Assembly (NCBI RefSeq): GCF_003173355.1
Contig: NZ_QGMY01000008.1
Location: 372,001 to 436,000 of the forward strand
DNA: 64,000 nucleotides
Direction of reading: 5' to 3'
Source: Methanospirillum lacunae
Lineage (GTDB): Archaea > Halobacteriota > Methanomicrobia > Methanomicrobiales > Methanospirillaceae
The position numbers and the translations under genes are program-made. A model generated the notes under the pieces. That model saw nothing but the letters and a program-made list of their open reading frames with translations. It was not told the DNA's origin and searched no databases. Shown one piece after another: positions 52,762-61,145 of this stretch (position 1 is its first letter; each line of letters opens with the position of its first letter).

Positions 52762-53232
52762 ATGGATATCACGATCCGAGAAGCAACACCTGATGATGCC
52801 TCCATCATTGCCCAGTATAACCAACGTATGGCGATGGAAACTGAAAAAAAACTTCTTTATCCAGATACTGTCGAAAAAGGAGTTTCCATTTTTCTTTCCC
52901 GGCCTGATAAGGGCTTTTACCTGATTGCAGAGTCATCCGGAGTTGTTGCAGGGCAGTGTATGGTTACCTATGAATGGAGTGACTGGCGATGTGGCGACTT
53001 CTGGTGGATTCAGTCTGTATATGTTCTCCCTGAGTTCAGGAGGAATGGTATCTTTTCAGCTCTGTATCATCATATTCTGGAGCGGGCAGCATCAGATGAT
53101 CTGGTAGCAGGTATCAGGCTGTACGTGGAGAAACAGAATTTCACAGCCCAACAGACATACCTCAGTCTCGGAATGGATCACACCCATTACGCGATGCTTG
53201 AACGGGATTTTACAAAAAATCCCCTGAAGTAA
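52762..53232 (+). CDS. GNAT-family N-acetyltransferase
   Basis: The protein has 156 residues. It begins MDITIREATPDDASIIAQYN, with the acetyl-CoA region FWWIQSVYVLPEFRRNGIFS and a late LYVEKQNFTAQQTYLSLGM, the pattern of GNAT enzymes. The pyrophosphate loop reads RRNGIFSAL. The substrate cannot be predicted. Confidence 0.85.
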   Translation: MDITIREATPDDASIIAQYNQRMAMETEKKLLYPDTVEKGVSIFLSRPDKGFYLIAESSGVVAGQCMVTYEWSDWRCGDFWWIQSVYVLPEFRRNGIFSALYHHILERAASDDLVAGIRLYVEKQNFTAQQTYLSLGMDHTHYAMLERDFTKNPLK

Positions 53233-53278
53233 AGAAATATGTCTAAATGTTGTATTCCAGAGGTGACTCCTGTACGAG

Positions 53279-53656
53279 TTACGGTGCTCCCGGAATTGGT
53301 GTCTGGTACCATCGTTGATCATCCCATTTCTTCCACCAGGGATACAGGTACTCACTGAGAGCATACAGGTCCGGGGATGATATCAGAATTCCGGTGGACA
53401 GAATCCTGATCTGCATGAAGAGCGGAAGTAACTCAAATATCCTGATATCATAACGGTCCGCCCTGATGTGACGCCATGCCTGTTTTTGGAGCCAGGCAGG
53501 ATCCAGATCAGGTCCCGCAACCAGGCAGAGATCAGTATCACTTCTCTCATCTGCCACTCCTTCTGCCTGCGAGCCGTAGAGGAACACTCCGGGAAGGATT
53601 ACTGGCAGAGATGAAAGTTCCTGAAGTATCCCTTCTTTCAAACTTTGTGGATCCAT
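53279..53656 (-). CDS. MntA-like nucleotidyltransferase antitoxin
   Basis: The protein has 125 residues from ATG 53656 (MDPQSLKEGILQEL). It has the minimal nucleotidyltransferase motif GS-X10-DXD: Gly28, Ser29, Asp40, Asp42, in YGSQAEGVADERSDTDLCLV. It overlaps the preceding HEPN gene by 19 bases. In characterised HepT-MntA pairs the nucleotidyltransferase AMPylates the HEPN toxin and silences it. Confidence 0.85.
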   Translation of the reverse strand: MDPQSLKEGILQELSSLPVILPGVFLYGSQAEGVADERSDTDLCLVAGPDLDPAWLQKQAWRHIRADRYDIRIFELLPLFMQIRILSTGILISSPDLYALSEYLYPWWKKWDDQRWYQTPIPGAP

Positions 53657-54060
53657 TCCTCTATTACCTGTACAAGCAAGCAAATTTCAGGAAGTGACTG
53701 ATTGATTCCTGCCAGTGCAAGAACTTCATCGGTACCGTTGTACCGGTGAATAATCCGGTTTCGAAGGCCGTTCATCTCACGGAGCAGTCGTTTCTGTTCA
53801 GCTGAAAAGAGAGATATCTGGTCAATATTTGAGTAGTCATCCCGGGCAGGAACCTTTGTATCCCGCAGGATCATCGAGATACAATCCATGGTTGCTTCAG
53901 TTATCTCCTGAAAAGCCTTGAATATTGCCAGCATCGTCTTTGTGTCGCAACCGGGACCACTGATTTCATTGATTTCTTTAAACCAGGTGTCTATAAGATC
54001 TGCACGTCCGTGGATCCAATTTATTTTATCCTGGTACCGAAGACGGCGATCCTCATCCAT
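53638..54060 (-). CDS. HepT-like HEPN toxin (DUF86)
   Basis: The protein has 140 residues from ATG 54060 (MDEDRRLRYQDKINW); a longer start at 54129 is less likely because no ribosome binding site precedes it. The catalytic motif RNRIIHRY lies at residues 100-107 (RX4HXY), with Arg100, His105 and Tyr107, the last being the AMPylated tyrosine in related systems. It is an RNase toxin of the HEPN fold. The MNT antitoxin gene follows and overlaps it. Confidence 0.85.
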   Translation of the reverse strand: MDEDRRLRYQDKINWIHGRADLIDTWFKEINEISGPGCDTKTMLAIFKAFQEITEATMDCISMILRDTKVPARDDYSNIDQISLFSAEQKRLLREMNGLRNRIIHRYNGTDEVLALAGINQSLPEICLLVQVIEEWIHKV

Positions 54061-54154
54061 GCATACTGATCCGTTTTTCTTTGTAAAAACTCTGGCTTTG
54101 CAAAGTTTTAGGGGTAGTCCTTGATCCATCTGACCAGGACATTCTTGCTGACCT

Positions 54155-55096
54155 CTATTTCCCCACGGTTCTTAAAGCGTACCTGAACCCGACTACCAGG
54201 TGAAATCCTACTGTGAGGACCCGGTCAAGAAGAGCAATTGCAAGTCCGGCTGCAGCTGGTATACCATACTGTGCAAATACTGCGACATACCCACCTTCAA
54301 CAAAACCGAGTCCTGATATTGAGATTGGAATCAGTGCGAGAGCACTTATCAGTGGCTGGATGAAAATCATCTCCTGAATCGGGATGACAAACCCTGCTGC
54401 GAGAGCAATGAGCACAAGACGCAGGCTTTGAAGTGTCCAGATAAAGAGTGTGAAAAGGATAGATGACCCCATGGTCAGTGCAGGATGAGAGAGTGCATCC
54501 ATGGCTTCACCAAGGTCAGTGGCAAAAGAGGAGAGCCGGGGCATCCTGAAGATATGCACCAGGTTCAGCACTGCTGATCTCTTCACCCAGAATGCAGTAA
54601 GAATGACGATTGGAATAGAGAGGACTGCGGTCACCATTAAAAGAAGTCCTGGAGAATGAGCAGCCGAGAGGAGAAGAAGTCCGCCACATCCGAGTATGAA
54701 GATTGCGACAAAGTCACAATACCGGTCAAGAAAAACAGAACCGAGTCCTGCATGGGTTGGTACCCGATCACGGATCGTAAGGGGTCTTGAGATCTCCCCG
54801 ACCCGGGCAGGGGTCATATCAGACATCAGTATTCCAGCGACAAACCCCTGGTATGTAACGAGTACAGGAACATGATATCCCATCTGCCTGAGAATAAATC
54901 TCCATCTGAGGGAGAGCAGAAGCAGAGTGATGGCATAGACCAGAACAGCGACAACGAGCAGAGAGATCTGGACTCCTGCGAGGGCATCTATGATATCTTT
55001 AGGGTTAAATCTGAAGAGCAGCCATCCGATGATGATGATACCGATTGTAATTTTAAGGACAGTCTTCAGCCAGGCAGGGATAGTATTGATCATCAT
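54155..55096 (-). CDS. UPF0104/LPG-synthase-type integral membrane protein
   Basis: The protein has 313 residues with about eight predicted helices. Family segments are LLLLSLRWRFILRQMGYHVP, SDMTPARVGEISRP, and FLDRYCDFVAIFILG. The family is related to the membrane half of bacterial lysylphosphatidylglycerol synthase and to archaeal AglD-like proteins. It probably handles lipids or lipid-linked precursors. The substrate is unknown. Confidence 0.8.
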   Translation of the reverse strand: MMINTIPAWLKTVLKITIGIIIIGWLLFRFNPKDIIDALAGVQISLLVVAVLVYAITLLLLSLRWRFILRQMGYHVPVLVTYQGFVAGILMSDMTPARVGEISRPLTIRDRVPTHAGLGSVFLDRYCDFVAIFILGCGGLLLLSAAHSPGLLLMVTAVLSIPIVILTAFWVKRSAVLNLVHIFRMPRLSSFATDLGEAMDALSHPALTMGSSILFTLFIWTLQSLRLVLIALAAGFVIPIQEMIFIQPLISALALIPISISGLGFVEGGYVAVFAQYGIPAAAGLAIALLDRVLTVGFHLVVGFRYALRTVGK

Positions 55097-55186
55097 GATG
55101 AAATATGGTGAGATCTGGGTCCTGTGAGAGATATTAGGAGGTCTTTCTCAGTAGTCGTCAGATAACCTGATAAACAGATGGAGAGG

Positions 55187-56473
55187 TTACTGTTTTTCCC
55201 ACCTGAGGAGGTTCATGACCTCAGCCAGGGTACTGCCATCGCGAATCTCTGCCCTGATGCGGTCTTCAGTCTTTTTCACCTCAAGAGCTCTTCTGGCTAC
55301 CTCGTATGCCCGCTCTTTTGGTATAACAACAACCCCGCTCTCGTCAGCAACGATCCAGTCACCAGGTCTGACTGTCTGGCCTGCACATCTGATCTCCGCG
55401 TTGATCTCCCCGAATCCTTTCGGTTCGCCTGCGTTCGGCACTGTTGCCTTTGCCCAGAGTGGGAAGTTCATCTTCCTGATGTCATCCACATCCCTGACCG
55501 CCCCGTCGATAACTACACCGGTGACACCGCGGTTCTTTGCTGAAAGGGTGGCGAGTTCTCCCCATGGAGCAACACTCGTCACCTCATCGTTGCTGATAAC
55601 GAGGAAATCACCTTCCCCTGCCGTATTTATTGCCTCAACCGGTTTTGCCCAATCCCCGCCGATGGTCTGCACAGTCACTGCCCGGCCGGTCGCCTTTGTC
55701 CCGGGACAGAGTGGAAAGAGCCCGTGCATGGCACCTTTCCGATGCATCGCATCAGTAACATGAGGTGCAGAAACCATGCTGAATATTTTGCGAATCTCGC
55801 TCTCCTTATCAGGAGGCTGCCATCCACCCGGGCCCGGGTTATCCAGTGAACTCCGAATCTCTCTGGCAGAGCCGGTGACATCAGAAGCCCGGACGATCCA
55901 GCCACCGACAATAACGATATCTGCACCTATTCGAACTGCCTCACTGGCAATGGCAGCATCGATTCCACCTGCAATTGCAATCTGAACTGAAACAGTTCCA
56001 ATTATCTGAGTAAGAACATCCAGGGGGTTTTTACCAGTCATCTGCTGATCGATACCGGTATGAACAGCGATGATGTCAACACCGAGTGTTTCAAGTACCC
56101 TGGCCCGTGCTGGCGGATCAGAAACATTCAGAAGATCAGTCATGATCTTCACGCCGTATTTGGCACCTGCACGAACTGATTCTGCAATTACTTCATCATC
56201 AGCTGAGCCAAGCACACAGACAACAGAGGCTCCTGCCTTTGCAGCCATCTCCACCTCGATGGCCCCGGTATCTGCTGTTTTCATATCAGCAACTATTGTT
56301 TTGCCGGGAAAGGCTTTTGCAAGGGCTGTGACCGCTGCCATTCCCTCACTCTTGATAAGAGGAGTTCCTGCTTCCAGCCAGTCAGCACCTCCGGCAACAG
56401 CAGCCTCTGCAATCCGGAGTGCCCGATCCGTCTCGACCAGGTCAAGTGCAACCTGCAGGATGGGTGGATTCAT
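55187..56473 (-). CDS. Fused hexulose-6-phosphate synthase and RraA-like domain
   Basis: The protein has 428 residues. Residues 1-210 form a hexulose-6-phosphate synthase barrel (LQVALDLVETDRALRIAEAA, IVADMKTADTGAIEVEMAAK, IAIAGGID, VIVGGWIV). Residues about 225-415 match the RraA/DlpA fold (GRAVTVQTIGGDW, GVVIDGAVRDVDDI, DWIVADESGVVVIP). In archaea HPS feeds ribulose monophosphate metabolism and pentose supply. The RraA-like half of such fusions has an unproven role despite the annotation as RNase regulator. Confidence 0.9.
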   Translation of the reverse strand: MNPPILQVALDLVETDRALRIAEAAVAGGADWLEAGTPLIKSEGMAAVTALAKAFPGKTIVADMKTADTGAIEVEMAAKAGASVVCVLGSADDEVIAESVRAGAKYGVKIMTDLLNVSDPPARARVLETLGVDIIAVHTGIDQQMTGKNPLDVLTQIIGTVSVQIAIAGGIDAAIASEAVRIGADIVIVGGWIVRASDVTGSAREIRSSLDNPGPGGWQPPDKESEIRKIFSMVSAPHVTDAMHRKGAMHGLFPLCPGTKATGRAVTVQTIGGDWAKPVEAINTAGEGDFLVISNDEVTSVAPWGELATLSAKNRGVTGVVIDGAVRDVDDIRKMNFPLWAKATVPNAGEPKGFGEINAEIRCAGQTVRPGDWIVADESGVVVIPKERAYEVARRALEVKKTEDRIRAEIRDGSTLAEVMNLLRWEKQ

Positions 56474-56655
56474 GAGGTACAGATCTGCCTGACTGAGGGA
56501 TAATCATTCCTTTCACCGAGTAAAGAAAATCCCGTTCTCTTCAATTGACTATAGTCCAGCAAAGAATATACCGCAGGGCTTTATGTTACTGCCATTCCAA
56601 TATCCTACTACAGCAGGTCTGCCTTAATACAGACACTGGTGGGTGGGGTTATCAT

Positions 56656-58320
56656 ATGATCAATCAGCGGGAGCTCTGGAGATCGCTCATTGTTTTTCTT
56701 CTGTTAATATCCACCGTTGTAGCCCTTTCTGTGGCAGACGGTACGAATAGCTCTATAAACAATTCTGTAAATGGGACTTCAAATACTACAACCAACCTGA
56801 CCGATGCACCCTATGTTCCGGGCGAGATTATTATCAAGTATAAAAATACTGATAGCGTTTCTGCTATGAGTGTCCCGTCTGCCAAACTGGCAAGCCTGGG
56901 CGCCGGGGTTAGTGACGACTTCTCTGCCGAGGGCCTTAAAGGGATGCAGATGATCGATGTTGATACTTCAATCTCGGTTGAAAAGGCCATCGAAGAGCTG
57001 AATAAGTCATCATATGTTGCATATGCAGAGCCCAACTATGTCATCCAGCTCTCCCTCCCGTCAGAACCTGAACTCCCTAATAATACAACTGCCGAATCTT
57101 TCAGCGCTGAATCAGTCTCCGGTGCTCCCAATGATCCTCGTTTCTCTGAGCAGTGGGCCCTCTCCAACACAGGTCAGACAGGTGGGACCTCAGGAGCAGA
57201 TATCGGTGCCCTCTCTGCCTGGTCTGTGACCACAGGTTCAGATTCTATCGTGGTTGCGGTCATTGATACCGGGGTTGACTACACCCACCCGGATCTTGCT
57301 GCCAATATCTGGACCAACCCGGGAGAGATAGCAGGGAATGGGATCGATGACGATGGGAACGGGTATATTGATGACGTTCATGGATGGGATTTCATCAACA
57401 ACGACAACGATCCGATGGATGACAACGGTCATGGAACCCACTGTGCCGGAGTAATTGGTGCTGTAGGAAATAACGGGATTGGCGTCAGTGGAATAGACCA
57501 GAAAGTGAAGATCATGCCACTTAAATTCCTGCGTGCTGATGGCAGCGGCGATGTTGCGGCATCTCTGAATGCAATTGCATACGCAAGAAAAATGGGAGCA
57601 GATGTGATAAGCTGCTCCTGGGGTGGCACAGCCAAGAGTCAGGCTCTTGAGGATGCAATATCTTCAACCAATGTACTGTTTGCATGTGCAGCAGGCAACT
57701 CTGGTGTCAACACGGATATCATACCTCAGTATCCGTCCTGTTTTACAGAGGCACAGATCATATCAGTAGCTGCCAGTAATGCAAAGGATGGCATTCCATC
57801 CTACTCTAATTACGGTCCTGTATCGGTTGATGTTGCAGCACCAGGTGATGGTATCCTTTCCCTGTATCCAACCTCGCTTGGTTCCCAGTACATGAGCATG
57901 AAAGGCACCTCGATGGCAACGCCTCATGTTGCAGGTCTCGCTGCTTTGTTACTCTCACAAAAATCGAGCCTCACCCCTGCTGAACTGAAGTCACTGATCA
58001 TGAGTAATGTAGATACGATCTCTGCCTGGTCAGGAAAGACCGTGACAGGTGGGCGGATTGATGCAGGAAAAACCCTTTCAGCCCTGTCTGGCAGTTCAGT
58101 ATCTGCCCTTCCCGGCCAGTCTAATAAACCAAAGGATCTCAATGGTGACGGGGTGTATGACGATATCAATGGAAATGGACGCCGGGATTATGCTGATGTC
58201 TCACTCTATTTCCAGTATCTTGACTGGATCAAATCTAATGAGCCGGTAGCAGCGTTTGATATTTCCGGAAACGGAAGAATTGATTATAGCGATGTCGTAA
58301 AACTTTTCCAGGGTATCTGA
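56656..58320 (+). CDS. Exported subtilisin-like protease with dockerin-like tail
   Basis: The protein has 554 residues from ATG 56656. A signal peptide (SLIVFLLLISTVVALSVADG) is followed by an I9 propeptide-like domain (YVPGEIIIKYKNTD, AIEELNKSSYVAYAEPNYVI). The S8 catalytic residues are Asp in AVIDTGVDYTHPDL, His in NGHGTHCAGVIG and Ser in GTSMATPHVAGLAA. The C-terminal 60 residues have two calcium-loop segments, DLNGDGVYDDINGNG and DISGNGRIDYSD, forming a dockerin-like module. No cohesin-bearing protein is seen in the window. Confidence 0.9.
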   Translation: MINQRELWRSLIVFLLLISTVVALSVADGTNSSINNSVNGTSNTTTNLTDAPYVPGEIIIKYKNTDSVSAMSVPSAKLASLGAGVSDDFSAEGLKGMQMIDVDTSISVEKAIEELNKSSYVAYAEPNYVIQLSLPSEPELPNNTTAESFSAESVSGAPNDPRFSEQWALSNTGQTGGTSGADIGALSAWSVTTGSDSIVVAVIDTGVDYTHPDLAANIWTNPGEIAGNGIDDDGNGYIDDVHGWDFINNDNDPMDDNGHGTHCAGVIGAVGNNGIGVSGIDQKVKIMPLKFLRADGSGDVAASLNAIAYARKMGADVISCSWGGTAKSQALEDAISSTNVLFACAAGNSGVNTDIIPQYPSCFTEAQIISVAASNAKDGIPSYSNYGPVSVDVAAPGDGILSLYPTSLGSQYMSMKGTSMATPHVAGLAALLLSQKSSLTPAELKSLIMSNVDTISAWSGKTVTGGRIDAGKTLSALSGSSVSALPGQSNKPKDLNGDGVYDDINGNGRRDYADVSLYFQYLDWIKSNEPVAAFDISGNGRIDYSDVVKLFQGI

Positions 58321-58356
58321 TTTTTGAAAACCCCAAAAAAATAATTTTCTCAAAGG

Positions 58357-58869
58357 TTACGCTTCTTCTTCTTTCCAGGTATCCATGAAAGAGACTTCAT
58401 CAAGATGCTTCTTCTTTGGTATCGTGATCTCTTTGGGGAATCCGCCAGCGATCAGGGAGACCAGGGTATACTTTTCAGGGACATTCAGAAGTTTTCTGAC
58501 TGGTTCTCCGTACTCTTTCTTGTCTCCGGCAACCCAGCAGGTCCCCAGGCCATACCCCTGCAGACAGATTATTAAATTTTCAGTTGCAGCGCAGCCATCC
58601 TCAAGGTAATACTTGGCGTCCTTCTCTCCAAAGATAGCAAAACAGACTGCTGCAGTCTCAATAAATCGTCCATGATCTGTCAGTTCAGCGATTTGCTTGA
58701 GCAGTGCCTTATTCCTGACAGCTCCAAAAAGCCATGGCTGTAAATTCATTGCCGTCGGTGCTAGCCGGGCACATTCGAGGGCTTCGTGGACGATCTCATC
58801 ATCAACTGGTGCATCTGTGAAACTACGGACACTTCGCCGCGATTTGATGAGTGTTGCCCCAAGATTCAT
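58357..58869 (-). CDS. Nitroreductase-family flavoprotein
   Basis: The protein has 170 residues from ATG 58869. FMN-binding patterns are SRRSVRSFTDAPVDDEIV, ARLAPTAMNLQPWLF and GYGLGTCWVAGDKKEYGEPV. Such flavin reductases often act on quinones, nitro compounds or flavins. The substrate is unknown. It lies downstream of the DUF3821 gene on the other side of a short gap. Confidence 0.88.
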   Translation of the reverse strand: MNLGATLIKSRRSVRSFTDAPVDDEIVHEALECARLAPTAMNLQPWLFGAVRNKALLKQIAELTDHGRFIETAAVCFAIFGEKDAKYYLEDGCAATENLIICLQGYGLGTCWVAGDKKEYGEPVRKLLNVPEKYTLVSLIAGGFPKEITIPKKKHLDEVSFMDTWKEEEA

Positions 58870-58931
58870 GTGATATACTCTATCTGAATCCAAAAAAAGA
58901 TTGAGGTTCCTGATTTCTGATCACATGTCTT

Positions 58932-60068
58932 CTATCTCTTTCCGGCCCGGCATAGTGCTGCCATGGCTGCAAATACAGTTAGGATTACACCCGGTACAGA
59001 GAGGGGTACAGATTTTGTCTGGACAGGGACCGGTAAAGCCGGTACTGGAGTATCTGTTGGTACCTGAGATGCCTGTGTTATTGTTGGAGGCACTGGAAGC
59101 GGTGACTGGTTTGCGACCGGTTGCTGAATGGAAGAGGCTGGAACCGGAACCTCTGTCTGCTGTGTTGTGACAATAGACGTCCCTCTGGGTGAAGATGTAG
59201 CCATGTTGTTTTGGGACACAGTAACTGCGGCTCCTGTTGTCATCGTCTGCGCAGGAGTTGCCTTGATAGTTGGTACCTGGGTTATTTTCTCTCCGGTGTC
59301 AGTTGAGGAAGAACCGGTTTCTATCCCCACCTGTCTGCCTGAATTTGACAGCGGGTTAATGTCCTGAATGAGCACCGTGATAGGTTCTGATACACCTGTT
59401 CCCGGGTCAGCACTGTTTGAATCAAGTTCATTTGCGGTGCACTTAGCCTGGATTGTATAGGTTCCGGAATCTGTCCCGCCTGTGTTCCAGACCGGTCCGG
59501 TATCATACAGAGAAGAACTGACCGGGATTCCATTGAGTCTGAATGAACCTGAAGGGCCTGAAACAGTTGAATATTCGCTTCTGCTGGGAGTTGTAATGAG
59601 GATATCTACCGGGGCTCCGGAAATACCCCCCCGCGATCTGATTTCGTACAGGTTACTCTCGATCTGAAATGAGGCCAGATGGCCCCGGGGCAGCCACTTT
59701 CCTGTGGCGTCAAAATCAGAAGTCGTATCCTTTATCTTAACTTTCAGTTTCGGTTGCTTGATCTTCATCACTGGTGTCTTTGTTGTGAGTGTGTACCAGA
59801 TCCCTTCTTTTCCTAAAAAGGTTGCACTGAGAGCTGAGAACCTGGCAGGGTTTGAGACCGTGACTGTATCTGCCGGTGCCTCATCAAGTGAAGTCCCTGG
59901 GGCCCACCAGGCGATCTGACTTCCTGAACTGACTCCTGATCCACTGATATCAAGGTTTTCTTCACCGATGAAAACAGTCCCGCCAGGAGGGACTGTTTTA
60001 ATGTCAGCCAGTACCGGAAAGAACAGTGTGAGAATGATACAGATAGTAACTGGTATCCATAATCGCAT
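58932..60068 (-). CDS. DUF3821-like surface protein
   Basis: The protein has 378 residues. It has a signal peptide (PVTICIILTLFFPVLADIK), an archaeal DUF3821-type domain (GGTVFIGEENLDISG, ATGKWLPRGHLASFQIESN), a beta domain near 140-235 and a Thr/Pro/Ser-rich stalk from about 240 to 350. The end LSVPGVILTVFAAMAALCRAGKR looks like a membrane anchor. The function is unknown; such proteins are common in Methanomicrobiales. Confidence 0.8.
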   Translation of the reverse strand: MRLWIPVTICIILTLFFPVLADIKTVPPGGTVFIGEENLDISGSGVSSGSQIAWWAPGTSLDEAPADTVTVSNPARFSALSATFLGKEGIWYTLTTKTPVMKIKQPKLKVKIKDTTSDFDATGKWLPRGHLASFQIESNLYEIRSRGGISGAPVDILITTPSRSEYSTVSGPSGSFRLNGIPVSSSLYDTGPVWNTGGTDSGTYTIQAKCTANELDSNSADPGTGVSEPITVLIQDINPLSNSGRQVGIETGSSSTDTGEKITQVPTIKATPAQTMTTGAAVTVSQNNMATSSPRGTSIVTTQQTEVPVPASSIQQPVANQSPLPVPPTITQASQVPTDTPVPALPVPVQTKSVPLSVPGVILTVFAAMAALCRAGKR

Positions 60069-60154
60069 GATGCAATCAGGTTTCTTCTGGTGTATATAGA
60101 TTTACATGGTGAGCATGTACCACCCTGATAAACCCGTGCATCAAACGTACCCAC

Positions 60155-60625
60155 ATGGCTATTGCTACCGTTGCAGCAGGATGTTTCTGGGGTGTTCAGG
60201 CAGCATTCCAGCAGGTACCCGGGGTCCTTGCTACCCGGGTGGGCTACACTGGAGGAACGATGTCTAGCCCAACCTACCGCGATGTCTGTACTGACAAAAC
60301 CGGGCATGCCGAAGCTGTTCAGATTGAGTATGACCCAGAGCAGGTCTCATACCGGCAGTTGCTTGAGGTCTTTTTTCATCTCCATGATCCAACCCAAATG
60401 AATCGTCAGGGTCCTGACGAGGGAACCCAGTATCGGTCTGTGATATTCTATGGATCAGAGGAAGAGAAGGACTGTGCAACCAGAATGATACACGAGATCA
60501 ATCAGTCCGGGTTATTCAACTCACCTGTTGTTACTCAGGTTGTTCCTGCAGATACATTCTGGCAGGCAGAAGAGGAGCATCAGTCATATTTCCTGAAAAT
60601 GGGAAGGCGTTATGGCGGACTGTAG
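60155..60625 (+). CDS. msrA: Peptide methionine (S)-S-oxide reductase MsrA
   Basis: The protein has 156 residues with the catalytic GCFWG motif (residues 9-13) and the sequence [18 protein letters not shown]. It reduces methionine sulfoxide, relevant for oxygen tolerance in an anaerobe. The family-typical [20 protein letters not shown] block is complete. No msrB is adjacent. Confidence 0.95.
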   Translation: MAIATVAAGCFWGVQAAFQQVPGVLATRVGYTGGTMSSPTYRDVCTDKTGHAEAVQIEYDPEQVSYRQLLEVFFHLHDPTQMNRQGPDEGTQYRSVIFYGSEEEKDCATRMIHEINQSGLFNSPVVTQVVPADTFWQAEEEHQSYFLKMGRRYGGL

Positions 60626-60689
60626 TGAAACCAGATCATGATCTGGATACCTGACTCCCGGTCATGGGAGATAAGAAGATAATACAGAT

Positions 60690-61145
60690 TCAGTTTCCGG
60701 TATGGACCATTGGCCGGTTCATATTTCGCCAGTAATTGATAAGTTCACGAATTGTCTCAGCATACTTTTCGAACTGGACTGGCTTTACAACATAACTGTT
60801 TGCCCCAAGCTGGTAACTCTTCACAACATCGATGTCCTGATTTGATGATGTGAAGACAACCACCGGGTGGGTCACACTGCGCGGATTTTCTTTGAGTGCT
60901 TTAAGCACCTCTATCCCGTCTACGAGTGGCATTTTTAAATCAAGGAATATTACGACAGGATAATCCGGAGCCTGTCCCTCGTATTTTCCAGTCCCGAGAA
61001 GATATTCAAGTGCTTCCCTTCCGTCAGGAAAGACACGTACCTGATCTCCCATGTCAATCCATTCCACAACATTGAGGAAGAGTTCAATGTCATTTGGGCT
61101 ATCCTCAATGAGGATTAATTCCAGTCCTGCGTCACTTCGTGCCAT
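60690..61145 (-). CDS. Single-domain response regulator (Rcp1-like)
   Basis: The protein has 151 residues, a single receiver domain. Acidic residues in LILIEDSPNDIELF and the phospho-acceptor Asp in VIFLDLKMPLVDG, the Thr/Ser in VVFTSSNQ and the Lys in YVVKPVQFE are all present. There is no output domain. It overlaps the histidine kinase gene by 14 bases and is presumably its target. Confidence 0.9.
   Translation of the reverse strand: MARSDAGLELILIEDSPNDIELFLNVVEWIDMGDQVRVFPDGREALEYLLGTGKYEGQAPDYPVVIFLDLKMPLVDGIEVLKALKENPRSVTHPVVVFTSSNQDIDVVKSYQLGANSYVVKPVQFEKYAETIRELINYWRNMNRPMVHTGN

Noticed and set aside
55215-56492. Two long plus-strand frames opposite the HPS-RraA gene
   Set aside because: Ser/Ala-rich antisense reading of a GC-biased gene; the minus strand carries clear family motifs.
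59128-59367. Plus-strand open frame opposite the DUF3821 gene
   Set aside because: It reads the Thr/Pro-rich stalk in reverse; no independent coding evidence.
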